From Nitrososphaerota archaeon (lineage in GTDB: Archaea > Thermoproteota > Nitrososphaeria > Nitrososphaerales > JAPUIC01), in assembly GCA_027297425.1 (NCBI GenBank), contig JAPUIC010000053.1:1-13852 (forward strand): a stretch of 13,852 nucleotides of DNA. Direction: 5' to 3'. The notes beneath the pieces are model-generated. The model was not told the DNA's origin and did not search any database. It saw only the letters and a program-made list of their open reading frames with translations. The first letter of the stretch is position 1. Every line of letters begins with the position of its first letter. The translations under genes were made by a program, and so were the position numbers. Below, piece by piece: positions 1 to 5,506 of the stretch.

Positions 1-369
1 GCTAACACTTTGCCTGCCCAACGCAAACTACAGCAGATACCCCTTCAAGATATTGCCGCTTTCGAAGCATTGGTGATAGAGCGTCGGGGCGAGTTTCTGG
101 GAAAGCGGATAGATATCGCCTCTGATGAACTTGATGGCTCCACGACTGCAAAGATCTTGTCAAAGGTATCCGGACACAAGATTAAGTACGCCGAGGTTCC
201 GATCGAGACGATGCGTGTGGAGAACGAGGGCTTGGGGAAAGCGTTTGATTGGCTCAATTCTGTAGGCAATAGTGCCGTTAACAGTGCATTACGGCAGGAT
301 TATCCTGAGGTAGGCTGGCACACTTTTGAAGATTGGGCGAAGGCCCAACACTGGAGCATCCTGAACTAA
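1..369 (+). CDS. NmrA-like NAD(P)-binding family protein, 3' part only
   Basis: The reading frame is open to the left edge of the window, so only the C-terminal ~122 residues are present. The TTG at position 10 is not a credible start. The segments KLQQIPLQDIAAF, GKRIDIASDEL, IKYAEVPIE and GWHTFEDWAK match the C-terminal half of NmrA-type atypical short-chain dehydrogenases, where a substrate-side domain follows the Rossmann fold. The Rossmann domain and its glycine-rich nucleotide motif lie outside the window. Members bind NAD(P)(H) as redox sensors or reductases; the substrate here cannot be told. A hand count gives 183 G+C in the first 360 bases (about 51%), against roughly 40% in sampled lines of psmB, so recent acquisition is possible. 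It converges on the permease gene, whose stop lies 90 bases downstream. The family call is fairly secure; the exact function is not. Confidence 0.75.
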   Translation, partial: ANTLPAQRKLQQIPLQDIAAFEALVIERRGEFLGKRIDIASDELDGSTTAKILSKVSGHKIKYAEVPIETMRVENEGLGKAFDWLNSVGNSAVNSALRQDYPEVGWHTFEDWAKAQHWSILN

Positions 370-458
370 CAACAAAAACGGTTCGAATTCGCCACGACTA
401 TTCTCGGGCTGGATCTGCAGAAGGTTCAAGAGAAGAAACTCTCGTGTAAATCAACGAG

Positions 459-1364
459 CTACATCAGCGCCAAGACAGTCCTAGAAAGAAAAGCCACAGC
501 AATTACAGCAAATAGGATTCCGATTACTCTTTCCATAATATGAGAAGAGAATTTTCCCTGCCACTTTGCTCCGATTTGACCCCCTATCGCTGCTCCAGGA
601 GCAGTGTACAAGACCAACCCCCAAGGGATACTTTCTAGCCCACCTTGTTGAGCCAAAGCGAATATAGCAACTATTGACCCTACTAAGACAGTAATCGCTA
701 TAATGAAGACTGAGGTTGCCGCTGATACTGCAATGGGAATCTTGCACCTCTTTACTAAATTTGGCATCACTAGCTCACCTAAACCTACGGAGATCAAACC
801 TGTCATTGCTGCACCGACACCAGTGATTAGAAATCCTCTACGCTGATCACAAACTTTGTATTTATACACCTGACCGTTCCTGGCATGTATAACTCGTTCC
901 ACTATCGATTCCGCTTTTCTAGGGATTCGTTCTGCGGACTTTGGAAGTGTCGTCAGTTCCCTATTCCTAACGTTCCCAGCAGCTGTGATCAGTATGTAAC
1001 TGGCAAGAATTGCCATCATAATTCCGTAAGCCGCGAGTAAAACGGTAATTGGAATCGATTGTGATAGTAAGGAGAATACAATAATGGTAGGTATGGATAC
1101 TACCAACAATTTTTTCCCTACATTATAGTCAATCAAACGTGCGCGATGATAGCCAATCAAGCCTGATGTAAAGCCGAAGAATTCTGTGAGTAAAGCCATT
1201 CCTATAGCTTCGCCTGGAGTTAAAATCGGTAATCCAAATAGTGGAAATCCCAAAATAAGGAGAGGGGTCAACATCGCTGTTCCTCCTATACCCGTCAACA
1301 TCGCAAGTGTCGCTATTCCGATACATACTGGAAGCATGAACCAAAAGACGGTTAAGTCTACCAA
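459..1364 (-). CDS. TauE/SafE-family membrane permease (putative sulfite/organosulfonate exporter)
   Basis: A 301-residue, strongly hydrophobic protein with about eight predicted membrane segments in two halves. A basic hydrophilic loop at residues ~131-176 separates the halves. The two halves repeat a glycine-rich re-entrant motif: GIGGTAMLTPLLI near residues 25-37 and GLGELVMPNLV near 194-204. This duplicated layout is typical of TauE/SafE (PF01925) permeases. Characterised members export sulfite, sulfoacetate or related anions across the cytoplasmic membrane, but many homologs are uncharacterised, so the substrate is unknown. The TTG at 1364 is preferred as start because a TATA-like TAAATAA (minus strand TTATTTA) is centred 28 bases upstream, fitting a leaderless transcript. 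The alternative ATG at 1337 would remove the start of the first membrane helix. It appears monocistronic and is separated by 129 bases from the next minus-strand gene upstream. Confidence 0.82.
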   Translation of the reverse strand: MVDLTVFWFMLPVCIGIATLAMLTGIGGTAMLTPLLILGFPLFGLPILTPGEAIGMALLTEFFGFTSGLIGYHRARLIDYNVGKKLLVVSIPTIIVFSLLSQSIPITVLLAAYGIMMAILASYILITAAGNVRNRELTTLPKSAERIPRKAESIVERVIHARNGQVYKYKVCDQRRGFLITGVGAAMTGLISVGLGELVMPNLVKRCKIPIAVSAATSVFIIAITVLVGSIVAIFALAQQGGLESIPWGLVLYTAPGAAIGGQIGAKWQGKFSSHIMERVIGILFAVIAVAFLSRTVLALM

Positions 1365-1388
1365 GAGGATGGAATTAGTGTATGGTAC

Positions 1389-1395
1389 TAAATAA
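1389..1395 (-). promoter_or_regulatory. TATA-like box for the TauE/SafE permease
   Basis: The minus strand reads TTATTTA, centred about 28 bases upstream of the TTG at 1364. This is the spacing expected if transcription starts at or next to the start codon. No purine-rich ribosome-binding site stands out between the box and the start. Assignment is by spacing and composition only. Confidence 0.4.
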
Positions 1396-1493
1396 CAGTT
1401 AGTAATATCACAGTATATCGTTACCTAGTTTGTGAAATGGTGTATTAGGGATTAGGTAAGAGTTGGGGTAATCCTTTCCTACGGACCAGTAAT

Positions 1494-1805
1494 CTAGCTA
1501 TGCTCTCTTTTTTGGATTGGTCTTTTCCTAATATCTACATCCAGTCTATGTATATCTTGACGGATAGACTCAAGTTCGTTATCAGAGCGTTTAAGCATAT
1601 CACTGAATCTTGATATTGTGTACGCAAGTAATACAAGTATAGTGAGACCTACAGTGGCGATCAAGCCAGCACCAAGAGACGTCTGGGGCAGTAATTGTCC
1701 CAATATAGATGAAGCTCTGGGTTCAACTAGAAGAAATCCATATGAAGCTACAAGGATCACCGCTATACCAGCAACGACTATACGGTAAATGCTCTGAGAA
1801 CTCAT
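1494..1805 (-). CDS. Small two-helix membrane protein with charged C-terminal helix
   Basis: A 103-residue protein that I do not assign to a named family. Residues ~7-27 (starting YRIVVAGIAVILVASYGF) and ~43-65 form two hydrophobic segments long enough to cross the membrane. They are joined by a short loop containing VEPRASS. Residues ~66-103 are highly charged and likely helical (RSDNELESIRQDIHRLDVDIRKR) with a heptad-like pattern, suggesting a short coiled coil that could mediate oligomerisation or partner binding. The ATG at 1805 is the only reasonable start. The gene is divergent from the winged-helix regulator gene at 1951 and shares a ~145-base intergenic region with it, so the regulator may control it; that link is inference from position only. 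Confidence 0.7.
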   Translation of the reverse strand: MSSQSIYRIVVAGIAVILVASYGFLLVEPRASSILGQLLPQTSLGAGLIATVGLTILVLLAYTISRFSDMLKRSDNELESIRQDIHRLDVDIRKRPIQKREHS

Positions 1806-1840
1806 AAGGAAATTATTACATTATGTGAGTACTGGTTCGG

Positions 1841-1850
1841 ATTTAAATAA
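1841..1850 (-). promoter_or_regulatory. A/T-rich TATA candidate in the divergent intergenic region
   Basis: ATTTAAATAA (minus strand TTATTTAAAT) is centred 40 bases from the ATG at 1805. It would give a minus-strand transcript start near 1819 with a short leader of about 14 bases. The element is nearly palindromic, so orientation is uncertain and it could also serve the plus strand. Confidence 0.3.
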
Positions 1851-1909
1851 TCTTCCGACAGATATTAGACGGATTTTCCGTACCGATAGGCGCCGGTCAA
1901 ACATAGTCG

Positions 1910-1917
1910 TTAAATAT
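1910..1917 (+). promoter_or_regulatory. TATA-like box for the winged-helix regulator
   Basis: TTAAATAT is centred about 37 bases upstream of the ATG at 1951. Transcription would then begin near 1940 with a leader of about 11 bases. The position of the box argues against the earlier in-frame starts at 1825 and 1930. Confidence 0.4.
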
Positions 1918-1950
1918 CACTTCTTGTATATGATAAGCAGAGTAGACTAC

Positions 1951-2559
1951 ATGGACGTACAGAGCAGCTTTGAGTTCAGTGAAGAGACTTATGATCTAGG
2001 AGATAGAGAGCTAGAAATCCTGAAAGCTCTGAATCAAGAGGACAGTTCTACAGTAGCATTTCAAGGTCTAAAGCGGAAACTTGGAATGCATCAAGAAAGT
2101 CTCTCGAGAGCACTTACTAGACTACATCGTGATGGACTCGTGGAGAAGACTCCTGACGGTTATAGAATTGGTAAGAAAATTGGTCTTCCATCAGGTGCAG
2201 ACCGCAGTCCAGATAAGAAGATATTGCCTATAATTCAAGCTTATATTCCTCATTCAATAGATATGGATAATCTAGTATCTGACCTGAAGGGAACATGGTT
2301 TGGAGGGCTACGTTGGCTTGGACTCGCGGAAACCGACACTGAAAAAGTTCTGACGTGGATAACAGAAAACGGTGAATCGCAACTAGATCTTAGGTTTGCC
2401 CGCGATTCTATGATAATCGAAGCACAAGTTAACATATCGACGAACATAGCTGAAGCTATAACAGCTGCCCACGAAATCTATTCCCGTGTGTCAAGCCTAT
2501 ACACAAAGACTAAGGAAGAAAACTTGGGGAATAAGTCCTCGCTCCCATACGCGTCATAA
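1951..2559 (+). CDS. Winged helix-turn-helix transcriptional regulator
   Basis: About 202 residues from the ATG at 1951. The N-terminal third carries a winged-helix DNA-binding fold. DLGDRELEILKALNQ is helix 1, GLKRKLGMHQESLSRAL forms the helix-turn-helix with the recognition helix, and LHRDGLVEKTPDGYRIG is the wing. Such domains resemble Lrp/MarR-like regulators that are abundant in TACK archaea. The C-terminal ~110 residues (with GTWFGGLRWLGL and a following hydrophobic/charged alternation) look like an alpha/beta ligand-binding or dimerisation domain that I cannot name. Earlier in-frame starts (GTG 1825, ATG 1930) are disfavoured because a TATA-like box at 1910-1917 would lie inside or too close to them, and the extra residues look non-coding. 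It sits upstream of the proteasome genes in the same direction, with a hairpin between, and is divergent from the small membrane protein. The target is unknown. Confidence 0.75.
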   Translation: MDVQSSFEFSEETYDLGDRELEILKALNQEDSSTVAFQGLKRKLGMHQESLSRALTRLHRDGLVEKTPDGYRIGKKIGLPSGADRSPDKKILPIIQAYIPHSIDMDNLVSDLKGTWFGGLRWLGLAETDTEKVLTWITENGESQLDLRFARDSMIIEAQVNISTNIAEAITAAHEIYSRVSSLYTKTKEENLGNKSSLPYAS

Positions 2560-2564
2560 AGTGT

Positions 2565-2588
2565 GACTAGGTTTCTGGTAACCTAGTC
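2565..2588 (+). terminator. Perfect 9-bp stem-loop between regulator and proteasome operon
   Basis: GACTAGGTT (2565-2573) and AACCTAGTC (2580-2588) are exact inverted repeats around a 6-base loop. The hairpin begins six bases after the regulator stop codon and is followed by a weak pyrimidine stretch. It may end the regulator transcript or act as a structured site ahead of psmB. The lack of a true T-run makes intrinsic termination uncertain. Confidence 0.5.
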
Positions 2589-2619
2589 TTCAACTATTCG
2601 ATATTCTATATCAAGACTG

Positions 2620-3210
2620 ATGACAACCACTGTTGCAATCTCAAGTAAAGAAGGCGTGGTCTTAGCATCAGATAAAAGAGCGAGTAAAGGATTCTTTATT
2701 GGTTCTAAAGATGTTCAGAAGATCTATCCCTTAGACAAAAGTATCGCCGTAACTATCGCAGGCCTAGTTTCAGATGCCGAATACCTCATAAATCTAGCAA
2801 AAGCAGAAAGGAAACTTTTAGCGTTGGGGAGAGATTTCCCATTGACGGTAAGAGAAACAGCGAAACTAATAGCTAATCTTTCCTATCGGGCATTAAAAGC
2901 ATATCAGCCGTATTATGCAGAGTTGCTCGTAGCTGGAGTAGATGCCGATGGTCCGCATGTATACTCATCAGATCCAAGCGGCTCCCTGATTAAGGAGGAA
3001 TTTGCCTCTTCAGGCTCTGGCTCGCCATTAGCATATGGAGTTATGGAGAGTTCATATTCAAAGGAGGCTAGCCTAGAGGAGATCAAAACACTAGCAGAGA
3101 AGGCTGTTAGGGCAGCCATGGAACGTGACCCAGGTTCTGGGAATGGAGTGGTCATTGTGACGATTCCATTAAGTGGTGGCCAAACTGTGGTCTCAAAGGG
3201 GGTTAACTAG
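2620..3210 (+). CDS. psmB: 20S proteasome beta subunit (catalytic)
   Basis: A 196-residue N-terminal nucleophile (Ntn) hydrolase forming the inner catalytic ring of the 20S proteasome. The protein begins M-TTTVAI, so the catalytic threonine (mature Thr1) directly follows the initiator Met. The other active-site residues are visible: Asp18 (mature Asp17, ASDKRA), Lys34 (mature Lys33, VQKIYP), a Ser in GSGSPLAYG (~133), and Asp170/Ser173 in RDPGSGNG, matching the conserved Asp/Ser pair. The subunit therefore looks active. Most archaeal beta subunits carry a propeptide of several residues; here no canonical ATG/GTG/TTG exists in frame between the TAG at 2584 and the ATG at 2620, so removal of Met by methionine aminopeptidase would suffice. 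Its stop is immediately followed by the alpha-subunit start, showing a two-gene operon. No convincing TATA box is seen just upstream. Confidence 0.93.
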   Translation: MTTTVAISSKEGVVLASDKRASKGFFIGSKDVQKIYPLDKSIAVTIAGLVSDAEYLINLAKAERKLLALGRDFPLTVRETAKLIANLSYRALKAYQPYYAELLVAGVDADGPHVYSSDPSGSLIKEEFASSGSGSPLAYGVMESSYSKEASLEEIKTLAEKAVRAAMERDPGSGNGVVIVTIPLSGGQTVVSKGVN

Positions 3211-3879
3211 ATGGCAATGGAAGGTCCGGGACCAGGCAGAAGTCCGTTTTTCTATGGTCCGGATGGTAGACTGATTCAGGTCGATGCTGCTTTAGAGGCT
3301 GTTCGAAGAGGATCACCTACCGTTGGATTGAAGACCAAAGATTATGCTATTCTTGCGAGTCAGGTCCGACCAGCAAGGCCGTTACTGACGCCTTCAGAAA
3401 AGATATTCGTTTTGGATGATCATGCCGGTGCAACTGGATCTGGATACGTCGGAGATTTGATGAACCTAATCGAAGAAGCTAGGGTGCAAGCTCAGAGACA
3501 TAGGCTTGTCTACGATACGCCTATGGATATCCTATCTTTGGCAAAACATATCGGTCGATACTTCCATAGCTTCACATTGTATACCGTGAGACCTCCTGGA
3601 GCCTCTATAATATTGACTGGAGCTGATCCGCTTGGAATTCAACTCTACCAAGTAGAACCTGGTGGCACGTACTTTAGTGGACAAGCAGCTGCTGTAGGAC
3701 AGGAAGCGGAAAAAGCTCTGGAAGTCATAATTCAGGGCTATAAAGAAGATATGTCCTTAGAGGAAGGGATTGAGCTTGCTAGAAAAGCAATAGGCGCGGC
3801 TGCTGGAGAGGAGATCAGCGTAGAGTACGGGATAGTGAAAAAACCGGAAGGAACGTTCGAAAAGCGTCCAGCTTCATAG
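3211..3879 (+). CDS. psmA: 20S proteasome alpha subunit, divergent
   Basis: A 222-residue Ntn-fold protein recognised as an alpha-ring subunit by PDGRLIQVDAALEAVRRGS, the counterpart of the usual SPDGRLxQVEYAxEAVKKGS. Further matches are SEKIFVLDDHAGATGSG (its Lys64 matches the pocket lysine that receives HbYX tails of ATPase activators), VRPPGASIILTGAD and EEGIELARKAI. Alpha subunits lack catalytic activity; they form the outer ring and gate. This one is unusual at the N-terminus. It starts MAMEGPGPGRSPFFYGPDGR, with no Tyr-Asp-Arg gate motif (aligned residues read PGR), and VEYA is replaced by VDAA. The ATG at 3211 directly abuts the beta-subunit stop, and a G-rich stretch (AAGGGGG, 3196-3202) lies about 8 bases upstream; the ATG at 3217 is an alternative. 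A hairpin terminator follows the gene. Identity is firm; relation to any second proteasome set in the genome is unknown. Confidence 0.9.
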   Translation: MAMEGPGPGRSPFFYGPDGRLIQVDAALEAVRRGSPTVGLKTKDYAILASQVRPARPLLTPSEKIFVLDDHAGATGSGYVGDLMNLIEEARVQAQRHRLVYDTPMDILSLAKHIGRYFHSFTLYTVRPPGASIILTGADPLGIQLYQVEPGGTYFSGQAAAVGQEAEKALEVIIQGYKEDMSLEEGIELARKAIGAAAGEEISVEYGIVKKPEGTFEKRPAS

Positions 3880-3889
3880 CCGGATAAAC

Positions 3890-3923
3890 AGAGTGGGCAG
3901 CAGGCCCACTCTATATTATTTTT
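3890..3923 (+). terminator. Strong hairpin plus T-rich tail ending the proteasome operon
   Basis: AGAGTGGGC (3890-3898) pairs perfectly with GCCCACTCT (3904-3912) around a 5-base loop, followed by ATATTATTTTT. This has the form of an intrinsic terminator and starts 10 bases after the psmA stop. A second, A/T-only inverted repeat (ATATTAT/ATAATAT, ~3913-3935) follows directly. Confidence 0.75.
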
Positions 3924-3952
3924 CTAGAATAATATAATTAGTCAGTATACGT

Positions 3953-3960
3953 CTATATAG
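3953..3960 (+). promoter_or_regulatory. TATA box for the 94-residue unknown protein
   Basis: CTATATAG is centred 26-27 bases upstream of the ATG at 3983, the standard archaeal TATA-to-start-site distance. The mRNA is probably leaderless. No ribosome-binding site is seen. Confidence 0.55.
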
Positions 3961-3982
3961 TACCTTTATCAATTTTGAGAGT

Positions 3983-4267
3983 ATGATTATTATATGGAAG
4001 GCTGATTATGAAGGAAGTGATTTTCCAGCAGATCTTAAAAAATTGGGGAAGATACACAAAACTATTATGAACAAGATTGGTGGGGATATTTACGGACCCT
4101 ATCTACCTCAAGATGCTTCTGTAATGTACATATTTGATGTTAAGGAGTATGAATGGCTTAACCGAGCAGGACGGTTATTCTTTGCAGAAGTCACCAAAGC
4201 AAAACTAGCCTTTGTCCCGCAAAGGTATGAGGTAGCTGTAACACCAAAGGAGTTCTTCGGTAAATAG
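3983..4267 (+). CDS. Small protein of unknown function (94 residues)
   Basis: I do not recognise this protein. It has no signal peptide, membrane segment or cysteine. The pattern is an initial hydrophobic strand (MIIIWKADYEG), a helix (ADLKKLGKIHKTIMNKIGG), a strand (SVMYIFDVKE), a helix (YEWLNRAGRLFFAEVTKAK) and a final strand (YEVAVTPKEF). This beta-alpha-beta-beta-alpha-beta-like order is compatible with a ferredoxin-like or dimeric alpha/beta-barrel fold, such as small stress-response or DUF proteins; that is inference from pattern only. A TATA box at ideal spacing and the tight coding character support it as a real, separately transcribed gene. It sits between the proteasome terminator and the convergent polymerase gene, with two hairpins downstream. 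Confidence 0.75.
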   Translation: MIIIWKADYEGSDFPADLKKLGKIHKTIMNKIGGDIYGPYLPQDASVMYIFDVKEYEWLNRAGRLFFAEVTKAKLAFVPQRYEVAVTPKEFFGK

Positions 4268-4343
4268 TCAATTTTAGATCGATTACAGCAAATCTCGTTG
4301 TTCGTTAACGTAACTAATTACATAAAGTCTGGGTAGTATAGTA

Positions 4344-4364
4344 GACTGTGGCTTAGCCGCAGTC
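4344..4364. terminator. Stable 9-bp hairpin in the convergent intergenic region
   Basis: GACTGTGGC (4344-4352) and GCCGCAGTC (4356-4364) pair through nine positions with one G-T wobble and a TTA loop. It lies between the ends of the plus-strand unknown gene and the minus-strand polymerase gene, a natural place for a terminator serving one or both. No T-run follows on either strand, so a small structured RNA is an alternative. Confidence 0.45.
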
Positions 4365-4372
4365 CGATTGGA

Positions 4373-4398
4373 AAGATATTGAAGGTTACAAATATCTT
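4373..4398 (-). terminator. A/T-rich stem-loop at the end of dinB
   Basis: AAGATATT (4373-4380) and AATATCTT (4391-4398) form an 8-bp stem with a 10-base loop, overlapping the last base of the polymerase stop codon. On the minus strand it is followed by TCC-rich sequence rather than a clear T-run. It is a plausible terminator or 3'-end protection structure. Confidence 0.35.
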
Positions 4399-5492
4399 CA
4401 AAAGTTTGTTAAGAATCTATCAAGACCTTTCCGTTGGGGATCATGCTTGGACAAGCTTGACACTCTGAGGCCTATTAGTCTTATTTTCTGATCTCTATCT
4501 TCGAATTCGGTAAATAACTTGCGAGTCTGTTCAATAATAACATCTTTCTGATTAGATGGGTTATGCAATGAACGTTCCCTAGTGAATGTTTGGAAGTTGC
4601 TGAACCTAACTCTTATCCCAACCTTCATGAACTCTAGATCATTCATTATAACCCGCTTGTGAAGATGATCAGCTAATTCTTTCATCTTCCCAATCACAAG
4701 ATTAAGATCGTCAACATCGTATTCAAAAGTGTGCTCCAAACTCAGTGATTTTCTAGTTGTTCTCTCTTTCACTTCTATCTGCTCAAGACCTTGAGCTACT
4801 CCCCAGAGCCAAACCCCTCCTTTTCCAAAGTATCTTACTAACGTTTTACCTTCTACTTTCTGTAGTTGTCCTATTGTGTCTATGCCTTTATCCTTGAGAA
4901 ATAACCCTGTCTTCTTTCCGACTCCCGTAATAACTGACACTGGAAGGGGAGCAAGGAACTCCTTGACTTTGGATGGTTCAACGGCAGTTAAGCCGTCGGG
5001 TTTCTGAAATTCGGAGGCTATCTTCGCAGTTGATTTGTTTGGTGCAATCCCTATAGAACAAGTAAATCCCTCTTTCTCTAAAAGCGCTTTCTTAATCTTC
5101 GATGCAAGATCTATCGCGCCTGTATAGTTTTTTACCTGATCAGAGACATCTAGGAAGGCTTCATCAATACTCACTTGCTCAAATTTAGTCGTAAACGAAC
5201 GAATTAATGTCATCACTTCAGATGAGACTCTCCCGTATAACCCAAAGTTCGGTGGATGTATGAATATAGCATCTGGGCATAGTTTATACGCTCTCGATAT
5301 CGGTTGACCTGAATGGATACCATACTTTCTTGCTTCGTATGAAGGCGAGACTACTACACCTCTTCCACTACCATCTTTTGGATCGGCACCCACAATGACT
5401 GGTAGGGATCTCAGCTTCGGATTTTCTCTTATCTCAACAGAGGGGTAGAAGGAGTCAAGGTCTACATGTTGGATGATCCTTCTCGAGATCAT
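4398..5492 (-). CDS. dinB: Y-family DNA polymerase IV (Dpo4/DinB-like)
   Basis: A 364-residue translesion polymerase, close to the ~350 residues of archaeal Dpo4. The palm catalytic residues are Asp11 in HVDLDSFYPSVE and Asp110-Glu111 in SIDEAFLDV. Tyr16 occupies the steric-gate position that excludes ribonucleotides. SYEARKYGIHSGQPISRA is the finger region. TCSIGIAPNKSTAKIASEFQKPDG and the helix-hairpin-helix VITGVGKKTGLFLKDKGI form the palm end and thumb, and residues ~246-350 form the little finger. The C-terminus, RKGLDRFLTNF, resembles the PCNA-interacting tail of Sulfolobus Dpo4 (GLDKFF). All catalytic residues are present, so the enzyme should be able to bypass lesions during replication. 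The ATG at 5492 starts 14 bases after the DUF72 stop, suggesting co-transcription with it. A stem-loop overlaps the stop codon. Confidence 0.95.
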   Translation of the reverse strand: MISRRIIQHVDLDSFYPSVEIRENPKLRSLPVIVGADPKDGSGRGVVVSPSYEARKYGIHSGQPISRAYKLCPDAIFIHPPNFGLYGRVSSEVMTLIRSFTTKFEQVSIDEAFLDVSDQVKNYTGAIDLASKIKKALLEKEGFTCSIGIAPNKSTAKIASEFQKPDGLTAVEPSKVKEFLAPLPVSVITGVGKKTGLFLKDKGIDTIGQLQKVEGKTLVRYFGKGGVWLWGVAQGLEQIEVKERTTRKSLSLEHTFEYDVDDLNLVIGKMKELADHLHKRVIMNDLEFMKVGIRVRFSNFQTFTRERSLHNPSNQKDVIIEQTRKLFTEFEDRDQKIRLIGLRVSSLSKHDPQRKGLDRFLTNF

Positions 5493-5506
5493 GATTGATT
5501 ATTCAA

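Noticed and set aside
378..398. GGTTCGAATTCG, resembling the T-arm of a tRNA near the end of the NmrA-like gene
   Set aside because: The flanking bases do not form a 5-bp T-stem and no acceptor, D or anticodon arm can be drawn around it; a tRNA remnant or attachment site is not supported.
441..458. CTCGT/ACGAG hairpin between the NmrA-like and permease genes
   Set aside because: The 5-bp stem is too weak to call a terminator confidently.
1449..1474. GGATTA/TAATCC inverted repeat between the permease and the small membrane protein
   Set aside because: Only 6 bp of stem with a 14-base loop and no associated T-run in the transcribed direction; could occur by chance.
1825..1950. N-terminal extension of the winged-helix regulator from GTG 1825 or ATG 1930
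   Set aside because: It contains or crowds the likely TATA box at 1910-1917 and its translation looks unlike a protein domain.
4329..4370. GGGTAGTATAGTAG followed by a hairpin, superficially like a tRNA D-arm plus anticodon arm
   Set aside because: The hairpin has a 9-bp stem and a 3-base loop instead of 5 bp and 7 bases, and there is no T-arm or matching acceptor stem.
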